From Dallia pectoralis (lineage: Eukaryota > Chordata > Actinopteri > Esociformes > Umbridae): a stretch of 64,000 bases of DNA. The DNA lies in contig CM055760.1 in NCBI GenBank assembly GCA_029465975.1, forward strand, positions 885,380 through 949,379, written 5' to 3'. A program made the position numbers and the translations under genes. The notes under the pieces are model-generated. The model saw nothing but the letters and a program-made list of their open reading frames with translations. It was not told the origin of the DNA and made no database searches. Positions 34,647 through 47,172 of this stretch are shown here, one piece after another. Each line of letters begins with the position of its first letter. Positions within the stretch are counted from its first letter, which is position 1.

Positions 34647-37600
34647 ATGTCCAGCTTACTGAAAATATTTAAATATAAATGGAAGACCTACAGACATAGA
34701 TTTGTTCCATGGATTGTATTTAATCTTCGTAAAAATGAAAGGTAATCGTATAGCGGTATAGCATGTTATGTAATGTTAAGTCTGAAAACCCCATGTCTAA
34801 GAAAGGTGCCCTATTCAGTGCAATTGTGTAGGCATCGTTATTGCAATAAGTTGTGCAAAACAGTAAATTATTCGAATTTTATTATATTTTTACTGCAGTC
34901 TTCTGCCTAATTCACGTTCAGGGATACGCAATTGATTACCTCCAACTCTGGCACACGCGTTTTTGATTGCCTTTCTGAAGCCAGGCTAATATGACTTTTT
35001 ACAATTTCAAACGCGCCAGTGAAAAATATTTTCACGCTCAGGCGGAAGCCGCAGCCATCAGACAGCTCCTGATAGGGTGAACCGACTGCTTGCCTTTACG
35101 TGATTCGTCAAGATCTTTAATAAATCACGTATTGCCCTCTGGGTAGTGTAGTTTATGTAACGTTACTTTAGGTCATTACAAATCTCTCTGACACTGGCCT
35201 CATTATGCTTCTGCGTCAACTCCACGACGTAGTTACGCCGTCACTCCTACGGCGTCGTGGCCGTTTTATGCATAGAAATACATAATAATGTATTTCTATG
35301 GTTTTATGGTTCTGCGTCGGGTTGCGTTGCATTTCACCGCCAGAACGCTAGGGGGTGTGGGGTTCGCGAATCTCTTTGCTAGTTTGTTTTGGTTCCAGGC
35401 AAAAAAAAATTGACCAATGGCACCCAACCAGATACCATTGTAAGGTTTTTATTTTTCCCCTTAAATGATTTCAGTTTGTTTTTCAATTGAATTGTTCACG
35501 ATTTAGGCCACATTAAAGGTGGAAAAAGTTCTGACATGGTTTATCTTTGTCTAATTTTTTCACATCACAAAAACCTGGCATTTTAGGGGTGTGTAGACTT
35601 TTTATATGCACTGTAAGTGTAGTGTATATAAATGGGTATATTGAAATATATTCATGTGCATTGAATTTACATAAAAGCTGATGTTGATCATTATCATATT
35701 TCGTTATCATATTTTATGTAGATTTATGTCATGAACATATAAACTGTTTACTAACCACCTGTGAATTCTATCTGGAGAAGTGGATTAGCAGCACATTTAT
35801 TTTGTATTTTGCTCAACAAAGCAAAACATTTGTCTAAATATGACAGGTAGGTTTAAAAATGTATATATTTTCAGGGATCAATGTAAGCAGATTTTATTCA
35901 GGATTCCTGTCATTTTGCAATGACAATATTTAATATTTGTTTTGCTTCAAATAAAGTGAAGAGCTAATTTGCCCATGTTGTCTTTTTTGTCCACAGAAGT
36001 GTTCGCCAGGTTACAGAGCGCTCAAAAGACAGACTGGTCTCAGATGAGGAGGTGTCAAAAACACTAATACGCTTTTTTAGGGCACTGCTAAGAAATGACC
36101 TTGCACGCCAGGGAGAGGTGTTACGTCTGCTTTCCACCTCTACTCAAATCCGGTACCTCAGCCCAGAAGATAATGAGAGACCAGAAAAAGGTTATGTTTG
36201 CTTGGTGTTTTTGATGGGTGGAAAATAAGTGGAGGCAAAGCATTTTTCACTGTGGCTATATACAAGTTCAGGTCGTACAGGCTTTTATTTTAAACTTAAC
36301 TAGCTGTATTGATTGAATAAATACAGATAGTTAAATTAATGAGGGCTTGAAATATTATGTAAGTATTATAGTCCATGAGTTGAATTATGTCTGTTGCTCG
36401 GCTAGAAAAAAATTGTGAATACTTAGTAGGTCCCCAGGGGCAGGGTAACCAGAATTATCTACCAGAAAAAAATAATCTGACGCAGGTCCGGAGATGGACA
36501 GTATTTCTGTTACATACCCGGTACGTAATATAGTCACACCCTAAGTTTTGTAAAAATTATAATGAAAACATATCTAATTAATGTACAGTTTACAAAGATG
36601 GTCATCTTTGACATCCAGTTTTTCCCAGGATTTGAAATGTGACACACTGCAAAACGCCTAGTAATCCATCTACGTAGGAAAGGCTAGAGAACACACAAAT
36701 TAAATGAAACAAAAGGTTTTTGGCTTTGAAGTATCGGATAACGGCTATAAAAAGATAGCTGCATGCAATGTCCGGTTTCCCAAATGTAATCAGTGCTATT
36801 GACTGCACGCATGTTGCCATAAGGGCAACGAGTGAGAATAAAATGCTTTAATTAATCGAAAACATTTTCATTCGATCAATGCCCAAATAATTTGTGATGC
36901 AGACGTGTTGCTCACTAATTTAGTGGCTCGTTGGCCTGGGTCAACCTATGATTCATTTTAACACACAGCAGTGTTGGGCGCAGATTCAAGGGTGGTGCAT
37001 GATGGCAGGTACGTCTGATTGATGGACATATTTCACATTTTTACTGTACTTCAGTGTCTAACTTTCAGGGGACAGTGGATATCCTCTTAAGCAGTGTCTG
37101 CTTACGCCTTTCCTCAACCCCTGGCAGACACACTTTGCGATGAAGCACTAGACGCTTTTTGGCATCGACTTTGATATCTGACTGCTTTTTATTTTATGTC
37201 GGCCACGGTCCGACTTTCTGACGCTCCGAGGCATTTAAAGCGTCGGCAACCTTTTGCCACTATATCGCCTTTTTGGCATTATTGATTTCTAGGCTACTTC
37301 ACATAAGTAAAGTTGAATATTATTTTGTTGAATTTTGGGGCGTTTCTCTGCTAAGTTCATTGTGATTTTTTAAACAAAAACGGCGTAGGACGTGTGTGCG
37401 CAACTTCTGATGCAAATCCACCGCAAAGTTTTATAAATGAGGCCCTAGACCTTTTGCGTTGCAGGGCTGATCAGTGTGCTGCTCTGTTATTCTTACAATG
37501 TACCTGTTGATTTGGCCACTCCTAATGTTCCTGCAATCTCTCTGATGGATTGTTTTGCTTGTTTTTTGATTGACTTGCTCTTTTGCCCGCATATTGTGAA

Positions 37601-40600
37601 TGCCACACCTGGAAACAACGCCAGACCTTTTAACTGGTTAATTGGTGATGAAATAATTAAGGAATAGCCAACACCTGTCCAATTACTTTTGGTTCTTCGA
37701 TTTGTATCCACAAATGAAAAGCTGAGAGACTGCATTTTAAGCCCATGAACATTATTTTACTGTAACTTCAATTGCAATATTGGTAACAGCGGTTTCCAAT
37801 TTTTTACCAAACTGTATATTTTCCAGCGCTCATGAAAACAGTATGCATGCATGAATGACTTTGGATAGAAATATTGGCTAAATACTACATTATTGGATTG
37901 AAACAGGAGAACCAGGAAGAGAGCACAGAAGGCCTATGGAGACTATGTTAAATACAACTGGATTCTATATTGAGCGGAAGCCAAGTTCCTTACCATTTGC
38001 TGGAACAGGAGTGTTTGTTACCAGGGGCATGGTGCCTAAAGGAACTACAGTGGCTATGTACCCAGGTAATCGTAGCTACTGATGGCAGGTCCCATGAGCA
38101 ATTCATATAGGAAGCCAGCTGATAAAAATGAAAATTAATCCTAATTAAGGTCAGGGTATTCCTTTCATTCATAATTTCTCTCTGGAATACCTGTTGACCT
38201 GAGGTCAAAGGGCATAAAGGAGATGATATGAGAAATTATTTTGCTAAACAGATTGATATAACCCTCAGTGGAAGTACAGTTAATTCAACAAAATGTAAAT
38301 TCTGCATTGGTCAGATACTTAAAGCTGTATTGAAGACAACCTGAAATCCCTAGTTTAAGAAAATGCATACATTATTTATGTGCAGTGTTTTCCCCACATT
38401 TTGTTGTGTTATAGATTTATTTAAAAATTATTATTGTTTAATCACGTCAAAGCAAGACTAAATCTGTGCCAATGTATGAAACTCTTCAAAAATATATACA
38501 TTCCATATTGAACTCAGATGCACCAGTCTCTACAATTAGTTTGGAAATTATTTTTTTATATTATTTTATAAAAAACTGTTTTTACATTTGCAGTTGTCTC
38601 AACATGCATTAATACAGACACCTAAACAGATACCACCAAAAATCAAGCAAAAATAGATGCACAGTGGCTAATAAAAACTTGCTAGTAGAGTTAGAACTCA
38701 GGAATAAACCTAGGGGGCATTCTGTTTATGGGCCAGTCCTCTTCTGGCCAAGCTGAGTGGAAATGAAAAAAGAATGCATGTTCAGATGACTAACAGGTGA
38801 ATAAATCCAGGTAGCTGTGTTAAGCCAACTTTCAATAGGGAACAGCCAGGACTCATCAGGCCCGGTCGTCTTGTTGCGTGGCACAGGATAGGAGATTCAA
38901 GTTGGATTCAACAAGACAACATAGAAATTTGATGGAACATGCCTTGGGTCCTAAAGGATACCTCAGCATATAATTCCGACTGACCCTAGTCCCCCGTCAC
39001 AAAAACTTAAATGCAACACACATAATTGGGACGATTGGGGTTACAACAGACTGACCCTAGTCCTGAGGCACAGACTATTTGGAGGTGTTATGAGACACTG
39101 CCGGTTGAAGATAATCTCAGACAGGCCAACCAGCCAGGAAATAGTTCTACCCACTTAACCAGCACCCAAACCACCAAAGGGACACAAAACTGCAAAACAC
39201 CCTGAGATTTGAATTCGATGGTTTGTAAATCCAATGCCTTGCCCTTCACTTTCTCACCTCGGCCAGACTGTATTTAATCATAGACCCGACTGAAGAGATA
39301 AGTCTTTAGGAAACGCTTGACGTCGGCTTTAAGTGAGACTGAGTTTGTGTCTCGCTCCTTATTTGGCAGATCATTCCACAATAGTTGAGCTCTATGGGAG
39401 CCTCCAGTTGTGTGTTAAGAAATTCTCAGCACAAACAGAGACCTGCGTCTTGTGACCATAGAATATATGCACTGTAGGTAGGTAGGGCAGGATCAATTGA
39501 GAGAGTGTCCATTTGGGACATTACCTTGTTTCTTTGATGTAACACAGCATGTTGTCTAAAATTGTCATTGCATAAATCTAAAGAAGGTTATAAAATAATT
39601 TGTAAAACTTTTGCCATCCACACGTATATATGAAAGAAAGTTGCTTTTAATGTCACATGAAAGCTAAGATAATTCCGTATTTAACTAAATAATCGGCAGA
39701 AATCAGAAGTAATGTCTATAACACAATAAAATTTGGATAAAGTAAAGGGTTGTTAATACTTTCGAAAGCACTGTATTTCTTTCTGCATAACCAAGAAGTA
39801 ATTCATCAACCATATCATTTTTAATACATGGCATGTGTTTCTGATGATGTTTTCATCTTTAAAAACGACAGTAATAAAATGTGGACAACTGTTGCCTAGT
39901 AATTCACATTTGTATGATTGAACATATTTGTGTCATCCTTGTAGGTACCATCTATCAGACATTTGAGCCCATTCTCTTCCAATCCATTTGGAACCCGTTT
40001 ATATTTCGATGCATAGATTTCATTCTGATCGATGGAAATGACAAAGGTATCTCCAAAATGATATACAGGTGAGAAATATCTCAAGGACAACTGTAATTGG
40101 TTACTGTCCTTTAGCATATTGGTTTTGCATTAAAATGAATTACATTTTTACAATTCTTAAGATCTAGCATTTCTTTCTACTTGTTCAAAAGGTTGTTCAA
40201 ATGATTTGTGAGTTTTCTTCAAGAAAGATCTTAAACAGTTTTAGGATCTTTTTTTTGCTTCAGTCTTACAGTCTATAACATTTTTAAGTGTGTAGTTTTT
40301 ATCTGTTGCATTACAGATTCTTTATATTTTATATGTTTTATTGGGTTTATAAGTAAAAGTATTATTTTCTAGGTCGTGCAGTGGAAGAGACAGAATTGGT
40401 CCGTTCGGATTATGTGATGCCACTTGGTTAACAGCCAATCCAAAAAACCCTTTAGCAGTGGGTCAATATGTGAACAACTGCTCAAAAGGTACCTTCATCT
40501 TTTTCTTTATTTTGGGGAGAATTGGGGAATACTCTACTAAACCTGCAGTGGTATCTGGCACCAAGACAATAGCAGCATTTATGAAACTTTTTTATTTAAC

Positions 40601-43600
40601 CAGCTCACAAATACAATACAATACAATTAAAGACACATACATACAATTCTCACTAAAACATCACATCATTTTCTTAAACTGACCCATGGACAGAAAAGCA
40701 CCCAAATGAAACTCTGATTGGATACTATTCCACAGATGAGGTGCTTTGAAAGAGAAGGCAGAACAACCCAACTCAGTAGTTACAAAAGGTGTCTGCAATA
40801 CTATCCAACTCTGGGATTTATTATTGAAACCAGACGATTGAGGTGTCAACAGTGATGTTGAAGTATACCGGAAGTTTTACACATTGATTTCTTTGCATCC
40901 TTAATAATAGCCAATCCGAGTTAGTCTGTAAATCAAGCTTTGGTCCAGGTAACATCCCTTTTATGTATATAGCATCAGCTATCTCCAGACTTACTTTTTA
41001 CTCTCATGGTTTTTAAGAGGACTGTTGAAGCCATTTCTATGGAAATATTAAAACTTGAGAAATTCTGTGCTGCAATTATAATTTAGAAATTATAATATAA
41101 TCAGGTGACCAGTTATCTAGTAAAATGTAATTTGATTGGTTGTTAGACTTAGTATGAAGTGAAACAGGAACCCGCGAATCAGGCAGAAGCTACTGGATTT
41201 TGGAGCAACACAGTCTTTTGACCTACACAGAATTGTATAACATAATTTTTAGAAAAGTAATTATCCTAAGTTTTTATATTATGTTTTCGAAAATTCATAA
41301 TTAAACGGTTAAAAGAAGAACTTTGGATTCAAGACTTTTATTTGTTACTTTTCGTGTTGAGTACAAAAGAACTTTAAAGTCCGTAGTTAGTGAATTCAAC
41401 TTAGTGCATTCACAGGGACATTCAGTGATCCCTTATATTTAAAGTGGGGCCTCCATGAATCTGACTTGTTTTTCCAGCACATCCCACAGATGCTCGATTG
41501 GATTGAGATCTGAGTAATATGGAGGCCAACTCAACACCTTGAACATCATGTTCCTAAAACCATTTCTGAATTTTTGGTTTATGGTCGGGCGCATTATTTT
41601 GCAGAAAGAGGCCAATGCCATTAGGGAATACCGTTTCCATAATGGGTGTACATGGTCGGCAACAATGCTGCGATAGGTGGTACGTGTCAAAGTAACCACG
41701 TGAATGGCAGATCCCAAGGTCCCCAGCAGAACATTGTCCAAAGCATCACTCTCCGGCTTGCCTTCATCCCATAGGGCATCCTGGTGCCATGTGTTTTCCA
41801 GATAAGTGACGCACACGCACCCGGCCACCTTCTATTGTCTTAGTGGTCCACTTCTGATGCTCACATGCCCATTGTAGGCCCCCTTGCAATGGACAGGGGT
41901 CAGCATGGTTAGCCTGACGGCTCTCTAGCTACGCAGTCCCATAGGCAACAAACTGTTCTGACACCTATCAGAACCTGCATTGACTTTTTCAGCAGTATGA
42001 GTTACAGTAGCTCATCTGTTGGATCGGGCCAGCCAGCCATCGATCCCCATGTGCATCAATGAGCCTTGACCCTGTAACTGGTTCATGGCTTTTAATTCCT
42101 TGGATCACTTTTGATAGGTACTGACCATTGCAGACTGGAAACATCCCATAAGAGCTGCAGTTTTGGAGATGCTCTGACCTAGTCGTCTATCCATCACAAT
42201 ATGGCCCTGGTCAAAGTCACTCGGGTCCTTACGCTTGCCCATATACCCTGCTTTTGACACATACACTTTGAGGACAAAATGACACATTCACATATTCACA
42301 TATCGCACCCACTAACATGATAACAATATTATCAATGTTATTTTCTTCACCTGTCAGTGGTCATAATGTTATGACTGATCTGTGTACTCTTGGGTCTTTC
42401 AGACAGGGCTGCTAATGTGTACTATCAGGAGTATGAAGTTCCAGAAGAATTTCCTCTTGAACTTCGCCAGTACCTCCCAAATGTGAACTACAGACATGAC
42501 ACACAAAGGCAAGAATTAATGTTTGAAACCATTGCTCTTGCTCTAGTTTCTATCATTTTATTATGTGACTATTGCAATTTTAATAGTTAATACCACTGAA
42601 AAGTAATTCAGAGCAATTTAAACTAAAATGTATATTTATATAAACCGCTCTGGTATAGACTGGCAGTCTTTTTGGTGGAGTTTACAAGCATGTTCATGTC
42701 TTCTTCATAGCCTGCAAGTAAATGGACAGACCCTAAAATAGACCAATAGAGTGTGTCTTCTATATTGAACATTTTCACAATATTCAAATTTTCTGAGATA
42801 CTGATTTTGGGTTTTTCTTTAGTTGTCAGTTATAATCAACAAAAGTAAAAGGAATGAACACTTGAAATATATCAGTCTGTGTGGAATGAATGTATACATT
42901 ATACAAGTTTCACTTTTTGAATGGAATTACTGAAATAAATCAACTTTTTGATGATATTGTAAACTCAAAACATAATTCAGAAAAACAGTTCTCCCATTAA
43001 TTGATATACTGTCCTAGCCTGTAATCATCCATGAGGTTAGCATGTGGATTTTTGTATATTCCTTTAATAATTTGAAGAGTAGTTTTACATGCATGAATGA
43101 ATGCGTGTTAATGCATGAATTCATGACGATCATGCGTAATAAATCATAAATCATGGTGATGTACCCATCTTAATTAATGTTTTGTTAAGGTGTTGGTCAT
43201 CCATGAAGTCATGAAGAAAAGATGTTGAACTCATGTTACTTCCTAATGATTCATGAGATATAAATGCATGAATGAATGCATAATTCATGCATTCATTCAT
43301 ACATGATACGGCGGGCTCGAAAGCGAGCGTCTGGTGGCCGGGTTTGCCACGGAGCCCGGCCGGGCACAGCCCGAACGAGATACGTGGCATCTCTCTCCTC
43401 TCCATCCTGTGGGCCCACCACTCACAGGAACAACCGCAGGGCTCGGGTGCGCTGTCATATGGGTGGCAGTGAAGGTGGGGGGTCTCAACGGATCAGACTC
43501 GGGCGGCAGAAGCTTGCTTTGGGGACGTGGAACGTCACCTCGCTGGGGGGGAAGGAGCCAGAACTTGTGCGTGAGGTGGAGCGATACCAGTTGGATCTGG

Positions 43601-46600
43601 TGGGACTTACCTCTACGCACAACCGTGGCTCTGGAACCTTACTCCTGGATAGGGGTTGGACTCTATTCTTCTCTGGAGTTGCTCAGGGTGAGAGGCGGCG
43701 GGCTGGTGTGGGGATACTCACGAGCCCACGTCTGAGCACGGCGGTGTTGGAGTTTACCCCGGTGGATGAGAGGGTTGCCTCCCTACGCCTAAGGGTGGTG
43801 GGGGGGAAAACTCTGACTGTTGTTTGTGCATATGCACCAAACAGCAGTTCGGAGTATTCCGCCTTCTTGGAGACCCTGAAGGGAGTCCTATATAGGGCTC
43901 CAGTAGGGGACTCCATCATTCTGCTGGGAGACTTCAACGCACATGTGTGCATTGATGGAGACACCTGGAGAGGCGTGATTGGCAGGAACGGCCTCCCTGA
44001 TCTAAACCCGAGCGGTCGTTTGTTATTGGACTTCTGTGCTAGTCATGGATTGTCTATAACAAACACCATGTTCGAACATAAGGAGGCGCATAAGTGTACA
44101 TGGTACCAGAGCACCCTAGGCCGAAGGTCAATGATCGATTTTGTGATCGTATCGGCTGATCTAAGGCCGCATGTTTTGGACACTCGGGTGAAGAGAGGGG
44201 CAGAGCTGTCAACTGATCACCATCTGGTAGTGAGTTGGATCAGAGGGTGGGGAAAGACTTTGGACAGACCAGGTAAAGAAGGAGGCCTTCAGGGATATGC
44301 TATCCCTGGGGACTCCGGAGGGAGTCCTGCAGGGTACCGACAGGCCCGAAGGGCTGCAGCCGCTGCCGTGTCAGAGGCAAAGCAGCGGGTGTGGGAGAAG
44401 TTTGGAGAAGCTATGGAGAAGGACTTTCGGTCGGCACCAAAATGCTTCTGGAAAACCGTTCGGCACCTCAGAAGGGGAAAACGGGGAACCATCCAAGCTG
44501 TGTACAGTAAGGATGGGACACTGTTGACCTCAACTGATGATGTGATCGGGCGCTGGAAAGAGCATTTTGAGGAGCTCCTGAATCCGACCTACACGCCCTC
44601 TAGTACAGAGGCAGAGCTGGAGGCTGATGGAGGGTCATCGTCAGTTTCCCTGGGGGAAGTCGCTGAGGTAGTCAAACAACTCCACAGTGGCAAAGCCCCA
44701 GGGACTGATGAGATTCGTCCAGAAATGCTAAAAGCTTTGGGTGCGGAAGGGCTGTCTTGGTTGACATGCCTCTTCAACATTGCATGGAAGTCTGGGACAG
44801 TGCCAGAGGAGTGGCAGACCGGGGTGGTGGTTCCCCTCTTCAAAAAGGGGGACCAGAGAGTGTGTGCCAATTACAGAGGTATCACACTCCTCAGCCTCCC
44901 TGGTAAAGTGTACTCCAAAGTGCTGGAAAAGAGGGTTCGGCCAATAGTCGAACCTCAGATTGAAGAGGAACAATGCGGTTTTCGTCCTGGCCGAGGAACC
45001 ACGGACCAGCTCTACTCTCGCAAGGATCCTGGAGGGGGCCTGGGAGTATGCCCATCCAGTCTACATGTGTTTTGTGGATCTGGAGAAGGCGTATGACCGG
45101 GTACCCTGGGATCTTTTGTGGGAGGTGCTGCGGGAGTATGGGGTGAGGGGGTCTCTTCTTAGGGCCATCCAATCTCTGTACGCTCAAAGCATGAGCTGTG
45201 TCCGTGTTCTCGGCAGTAAGTCGGATTCGTTCCCAGTGGGGGTTGGCCTCCGCCAGGGCTGCGCTTTGTCACCAATCCTGTTTGTAATATTCATGGACAG
45301 GATATCAAGGCGTAGTCATGGGGGGGAGGGGTTCCCGTTCGGTGGGCTGATGGTCACATCACTGCTTTTTGCGGATGATGAGGTCCTAATGGCCTCATCG
45401 GTCGGTGACCTTCAGCACTCACTGGATCGGTTCGCAGCCGAGTGTGAAGCGGCTGGGATGAGGGTTAGCACCTCTAAATCTGAGGCCATGACTCTCAGCA
45501 GGAAACCGGTGGAGTGCCTACTCCGGGTAGGGAATGAGTCCTTACTCCAAGTGAAGGAGTTCAAGTACCTCGGGGTCTTGTTCGCGAGTGAGGGAACAAT
45601 GGAGTGGGAGATTGGTCGGAGGATCGGAGCAGCGGGGGCGGTGTTGCATTTGCTTCACCGCACCGTTGTGACGAAAAGAGAGCTGAGCCGGAAGGCAAAG
45701 CTCTCGATCTACCGGTCAATCTTTGTTCCTACCCTCACCTATGGTCATGAAAGCTGGTTCATGACCGAAAGAACGAGATCGCGGGTACAAGCGGCCGAAA
45801 TGGGTTTTCTCAGAAAGGTGGCTGGCCTCTCCCTTAGGGATAGGGTGAGAAGCTCAGTCATCCGAGAGGAACTCGGAGTAGAGCCGCTGCTCCTTTGCGT
45901 AGAAAGGAGCCAGTTGAGGTGGTTCGGGCATCTTGTACGAATGCCACCTGGGCGCCTCCATAGAGAGGTGTTCCAGGCACGTCCAGCTGGGAGGAGACCT
46001 CGGGGAAGACCCAGGACTAGGTGGAGAGATTATATCTATATTATATTATATCTGGCCTCGGGATTCCCCAGTCAGAGCTGGCTAATGTTTCCCGGGAAAG
46101 GGAAGTTTGGGGTCCCCTGCTAGAGCTGCTACCCCCGCGACCCGACCCCGGAGTTGAAGATGATTCATACATGATAATTCATGTCCCCTTACCGCAAAGT
46201 GTTACCAACATTTCTAGTTCATGCTCTAGCAACTACAAGTAATTATTCAAATACTTTTGGCTCCCTGAAACCATCTTCATTAACTCAAATGAATACTGGC
46301 AGTCTGCATTTTAAAATAGTAAATGGATTTGGAATCCAAAAAGCTGGAATACATATTTTATAATGAATGTTGATGACATGCACTTTAAATGCCCCATTAC
46401 CATCAACCTCGTTTGTTTGTTGTTAACTAATGAGTAGCTTGTAAATCTGTCTAAACTCAGTCTTGTACTTTCTTGAACCTTGGTCTATCCAAAGCCAGAA
46501 TAACCAGCTAGCTTTTGTCTCCTCCTCCAGGACTTTACGATGTGTGGTCCTTGTTGCATTAAGAGACATCCATCCAGGGGAGGAACTCTTCTCAAACTAC

Positions 46601-46618
46601 TTCACCATTGTGAATTAG
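34647..46618 (+). CDS. setd9: SET domain-containing protein 9
   Basis: SET-domain protein whose substrate I do not know. Seven exons join in frame: 34647-34741, 35997-36190, 37907-38065, 39945-40068, 40373-40488, 42403-42508 and 46531-46618, giving 293 aa (human 299). Exon 1 gives [20 protein letters not shown]. Exon 2 gives [11 protein letters not shown]. Exon 3 enters the SET domain ([20 protein letters not shown]). Exon 4 has [20 protein letters not shown] and exon 5 has [10 protein letters not shown] (about 219-228). The final exon has [12 protein letters not shown] and GEELFSNYF. All introns are GT-AG except the sixth, which uses a GC donor (42509-42510, aaag|gcaaga); the exon 6-7 joint keeps the human reading and length exactly. 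Intron 6 hosts a LINE, and a Tc1 end abuts exon 6. The neighbour mier3 is convergent, as in human. Confidence 0.95.
35206..35395. mobile_element. Partial MITE, same family as 6491-6723, in setd9 intron 1
   Basis: Starts tgcttctgcgtcaactccac, matching the inverted right end of the copy at 6491-6723, and continues through ggcgtcgtggccgttttatg. It carries an extra 30-bp palindrome at 35271-35300. The far terminus is not recognisable. Confidence 0.65.
35271..35300. repeat. 30-bp hairpin insertion with 8-bp duplication
   Basis: catagaaatacat / aata / atgtatttctatg is a perfect 13-bp stem with a 4-base loop. It is flanked by gttttatg on both sides (35263-35270 and 35301-35308). The related copy at 6680-6700 has a single gttttatg (read inverted) and no insert. 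Confidence 0.85.
35411..35615. mobile_element. Tc1-like terminal fragment in setd9 intron 1
   Basis: Second copy of the 33515-33660 sequence. It extends further right to 'ggggtgtgtagactttttat' and 'gcactgta', the style of a Tc1-type terminus. It begins directly after an A-run at about 35401-35409. Confidence 0.6.
36750..37446. mobile_element. Harbinger-like fragment in setd9 intron 2
   Basis: Shares long stretches with 7760-8776 (for example 'aataatttgtgatgcagac' and 'gcatgatggcaggt') and ends with the same terminus (gttttataaatgaggcccta). It has only one unit of the 55-bp repeat expanded in the other copy. No left terminus was found. Confidence 0.7.
37450..37850 (-). mobile_element. Tc1-like N-terminal fragment in setd9 intron 2
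   Basis: A minus-strand frame at 37493-37735 contains [20 protein letters not shown], a helix-turn-helix of Tc1-like transposases. There is no catalytic region. Confidence 0.6.
38690..39500. repeat. Interspersed repeat of unknown class in setd9 intron 3
   Basis: Shares 'ccagtcctcttctggc' with 10995-11020 and has a long non-coding body (for example 'gacctgcgtcttgtgaccat'). It resembles, from memory, an abundant non-coding repeat of salmonid-group fishes. No terminal repeats were seen. Confidence 0.45.
40590..40880 (-). mobile_element. LINE 3' end fragment in setd9 intron 5
   Basis: A minus-strand frame reads [20 protein letters not shown] then WNSIQ, the C-terminal signature of the same L2/Jockey-group LINE seen at 22700-23700. 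The 3' tail is rich in 'acaat'. Confidence 0.75.
41436..42384 (-). mobile_element. Tc1-like transposon copy with C-terminal transposase
   Basis: A minus-strand frame at 41439-41828 gives [20 protein letters not shown] then KQVR, holding the second Asp and the Glu of the DDE site. The N-terminal helix-turn-helix lies at 42105-42287 ([20 protein letters not shown] and TAALMG). The right terminus (gtggtcataatgttatgact, then gatctgtg) ends at 42384 next to TA, 16 bases before setd9 exon 6. Frames are interrupted, so it is inactive. Confidence 0.82.
42865..42965. mobile_element. DNA transposon terminus, same family as 18360-18560
   Basis: Contains 'caagtttcactttttgaatg' and 'ttactgaaataaatcaactt', the inverse of the pdcl intron copy. 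Confidence 0.55.
43060..43308. repeat. AATG/CATT-rich low-complexity tract
   Basis: Many copies of atgaatg, gcatgaat and their complements form near-palindromic runs. The LINE inserted at the right end of this tract. Confidence 0.7.
43309..46162 (+). mobile_element. APE-type LINE (RTE/I-like), 2.85 kb, in setd9 intron 6
   Basis: Flanked by an exact 14-bp target duplication, attcatacatgata (43295-43308 and 46163-46176). It encodes an apurinic-type endonuclease and then a reverse transcriptase. Its base composition is far richer in GC than the surrounding intron. The 3' end runs through [13 protein letters not shown] sequence to a 'gaagatg' tail with no poly(A), typical of non-L1 LINEs. I place it in the RTE/I range but not in a named clade. 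Confidence 0.93.
43474..46130 (+). pseudogene. LINE endonuclease/reverse transcriptase with frameshifts and a deletion
   Basis: Endonuclease motifs: [63 protein letters not shown] and [11 protein letters not shown] (the catalytic SDH-type box is TDHH). At about 44270-44340 roughly 90 codons seem to be missing and the frame slips. RT motifs follow: [39 protein letters not shown] and [18 protein letters not shown] shift at about 45010 continues in the next frame with [37 protein letters not shown] and the active site [13 protein letters not shown] further slip at about 46035 breaks the C-terminus. It is inactive as it stands. Confidence 0.9.
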
Positions 46619-47172
46619 ATCAACAGCAGCCTTTAGCACTTAAGTTTACATTTTTGTTTGATATTTCTGAGCATTTTATTCAGTTTTTTATATAAACTTT
46701 TAGGCTTGACATACTTAATCAACCTGACATTTATAGTTATGGATACAAGCAAGGACTGACTGTTTATGGTTTCACATACCACAGAAAACCTGATACTGCC
46801 CCATAACGGCCAATGTGTCCCTGTGTACAATACCATCCGCTAAATTACTTGAACATCAATTATATAGCAATTCATGTTTCAACCACATCCTGAGTTTGGT
46901 GGAATGTTTGTTTAAGAGAACAAGTTGATATAGAGTTCTACTTGGGTACAACTATTTAATTCCTCATGATCATAGTTAGTTATTTTTATAAAAAATTTAA
47001 AAAACGAATTCCGCAAATCTATATTTTAGGTAATACACCGTCACTGCTTACATTAAAATACAATAAGTGTCTTAATGAGCCAAATAACAGAATGTGTATA
47101 GCTTTTTACATAAAATACTAGTGTGATTGACAGTATAAAGTTGAGTAGGCCATATTCATAAGAACATTTCCA

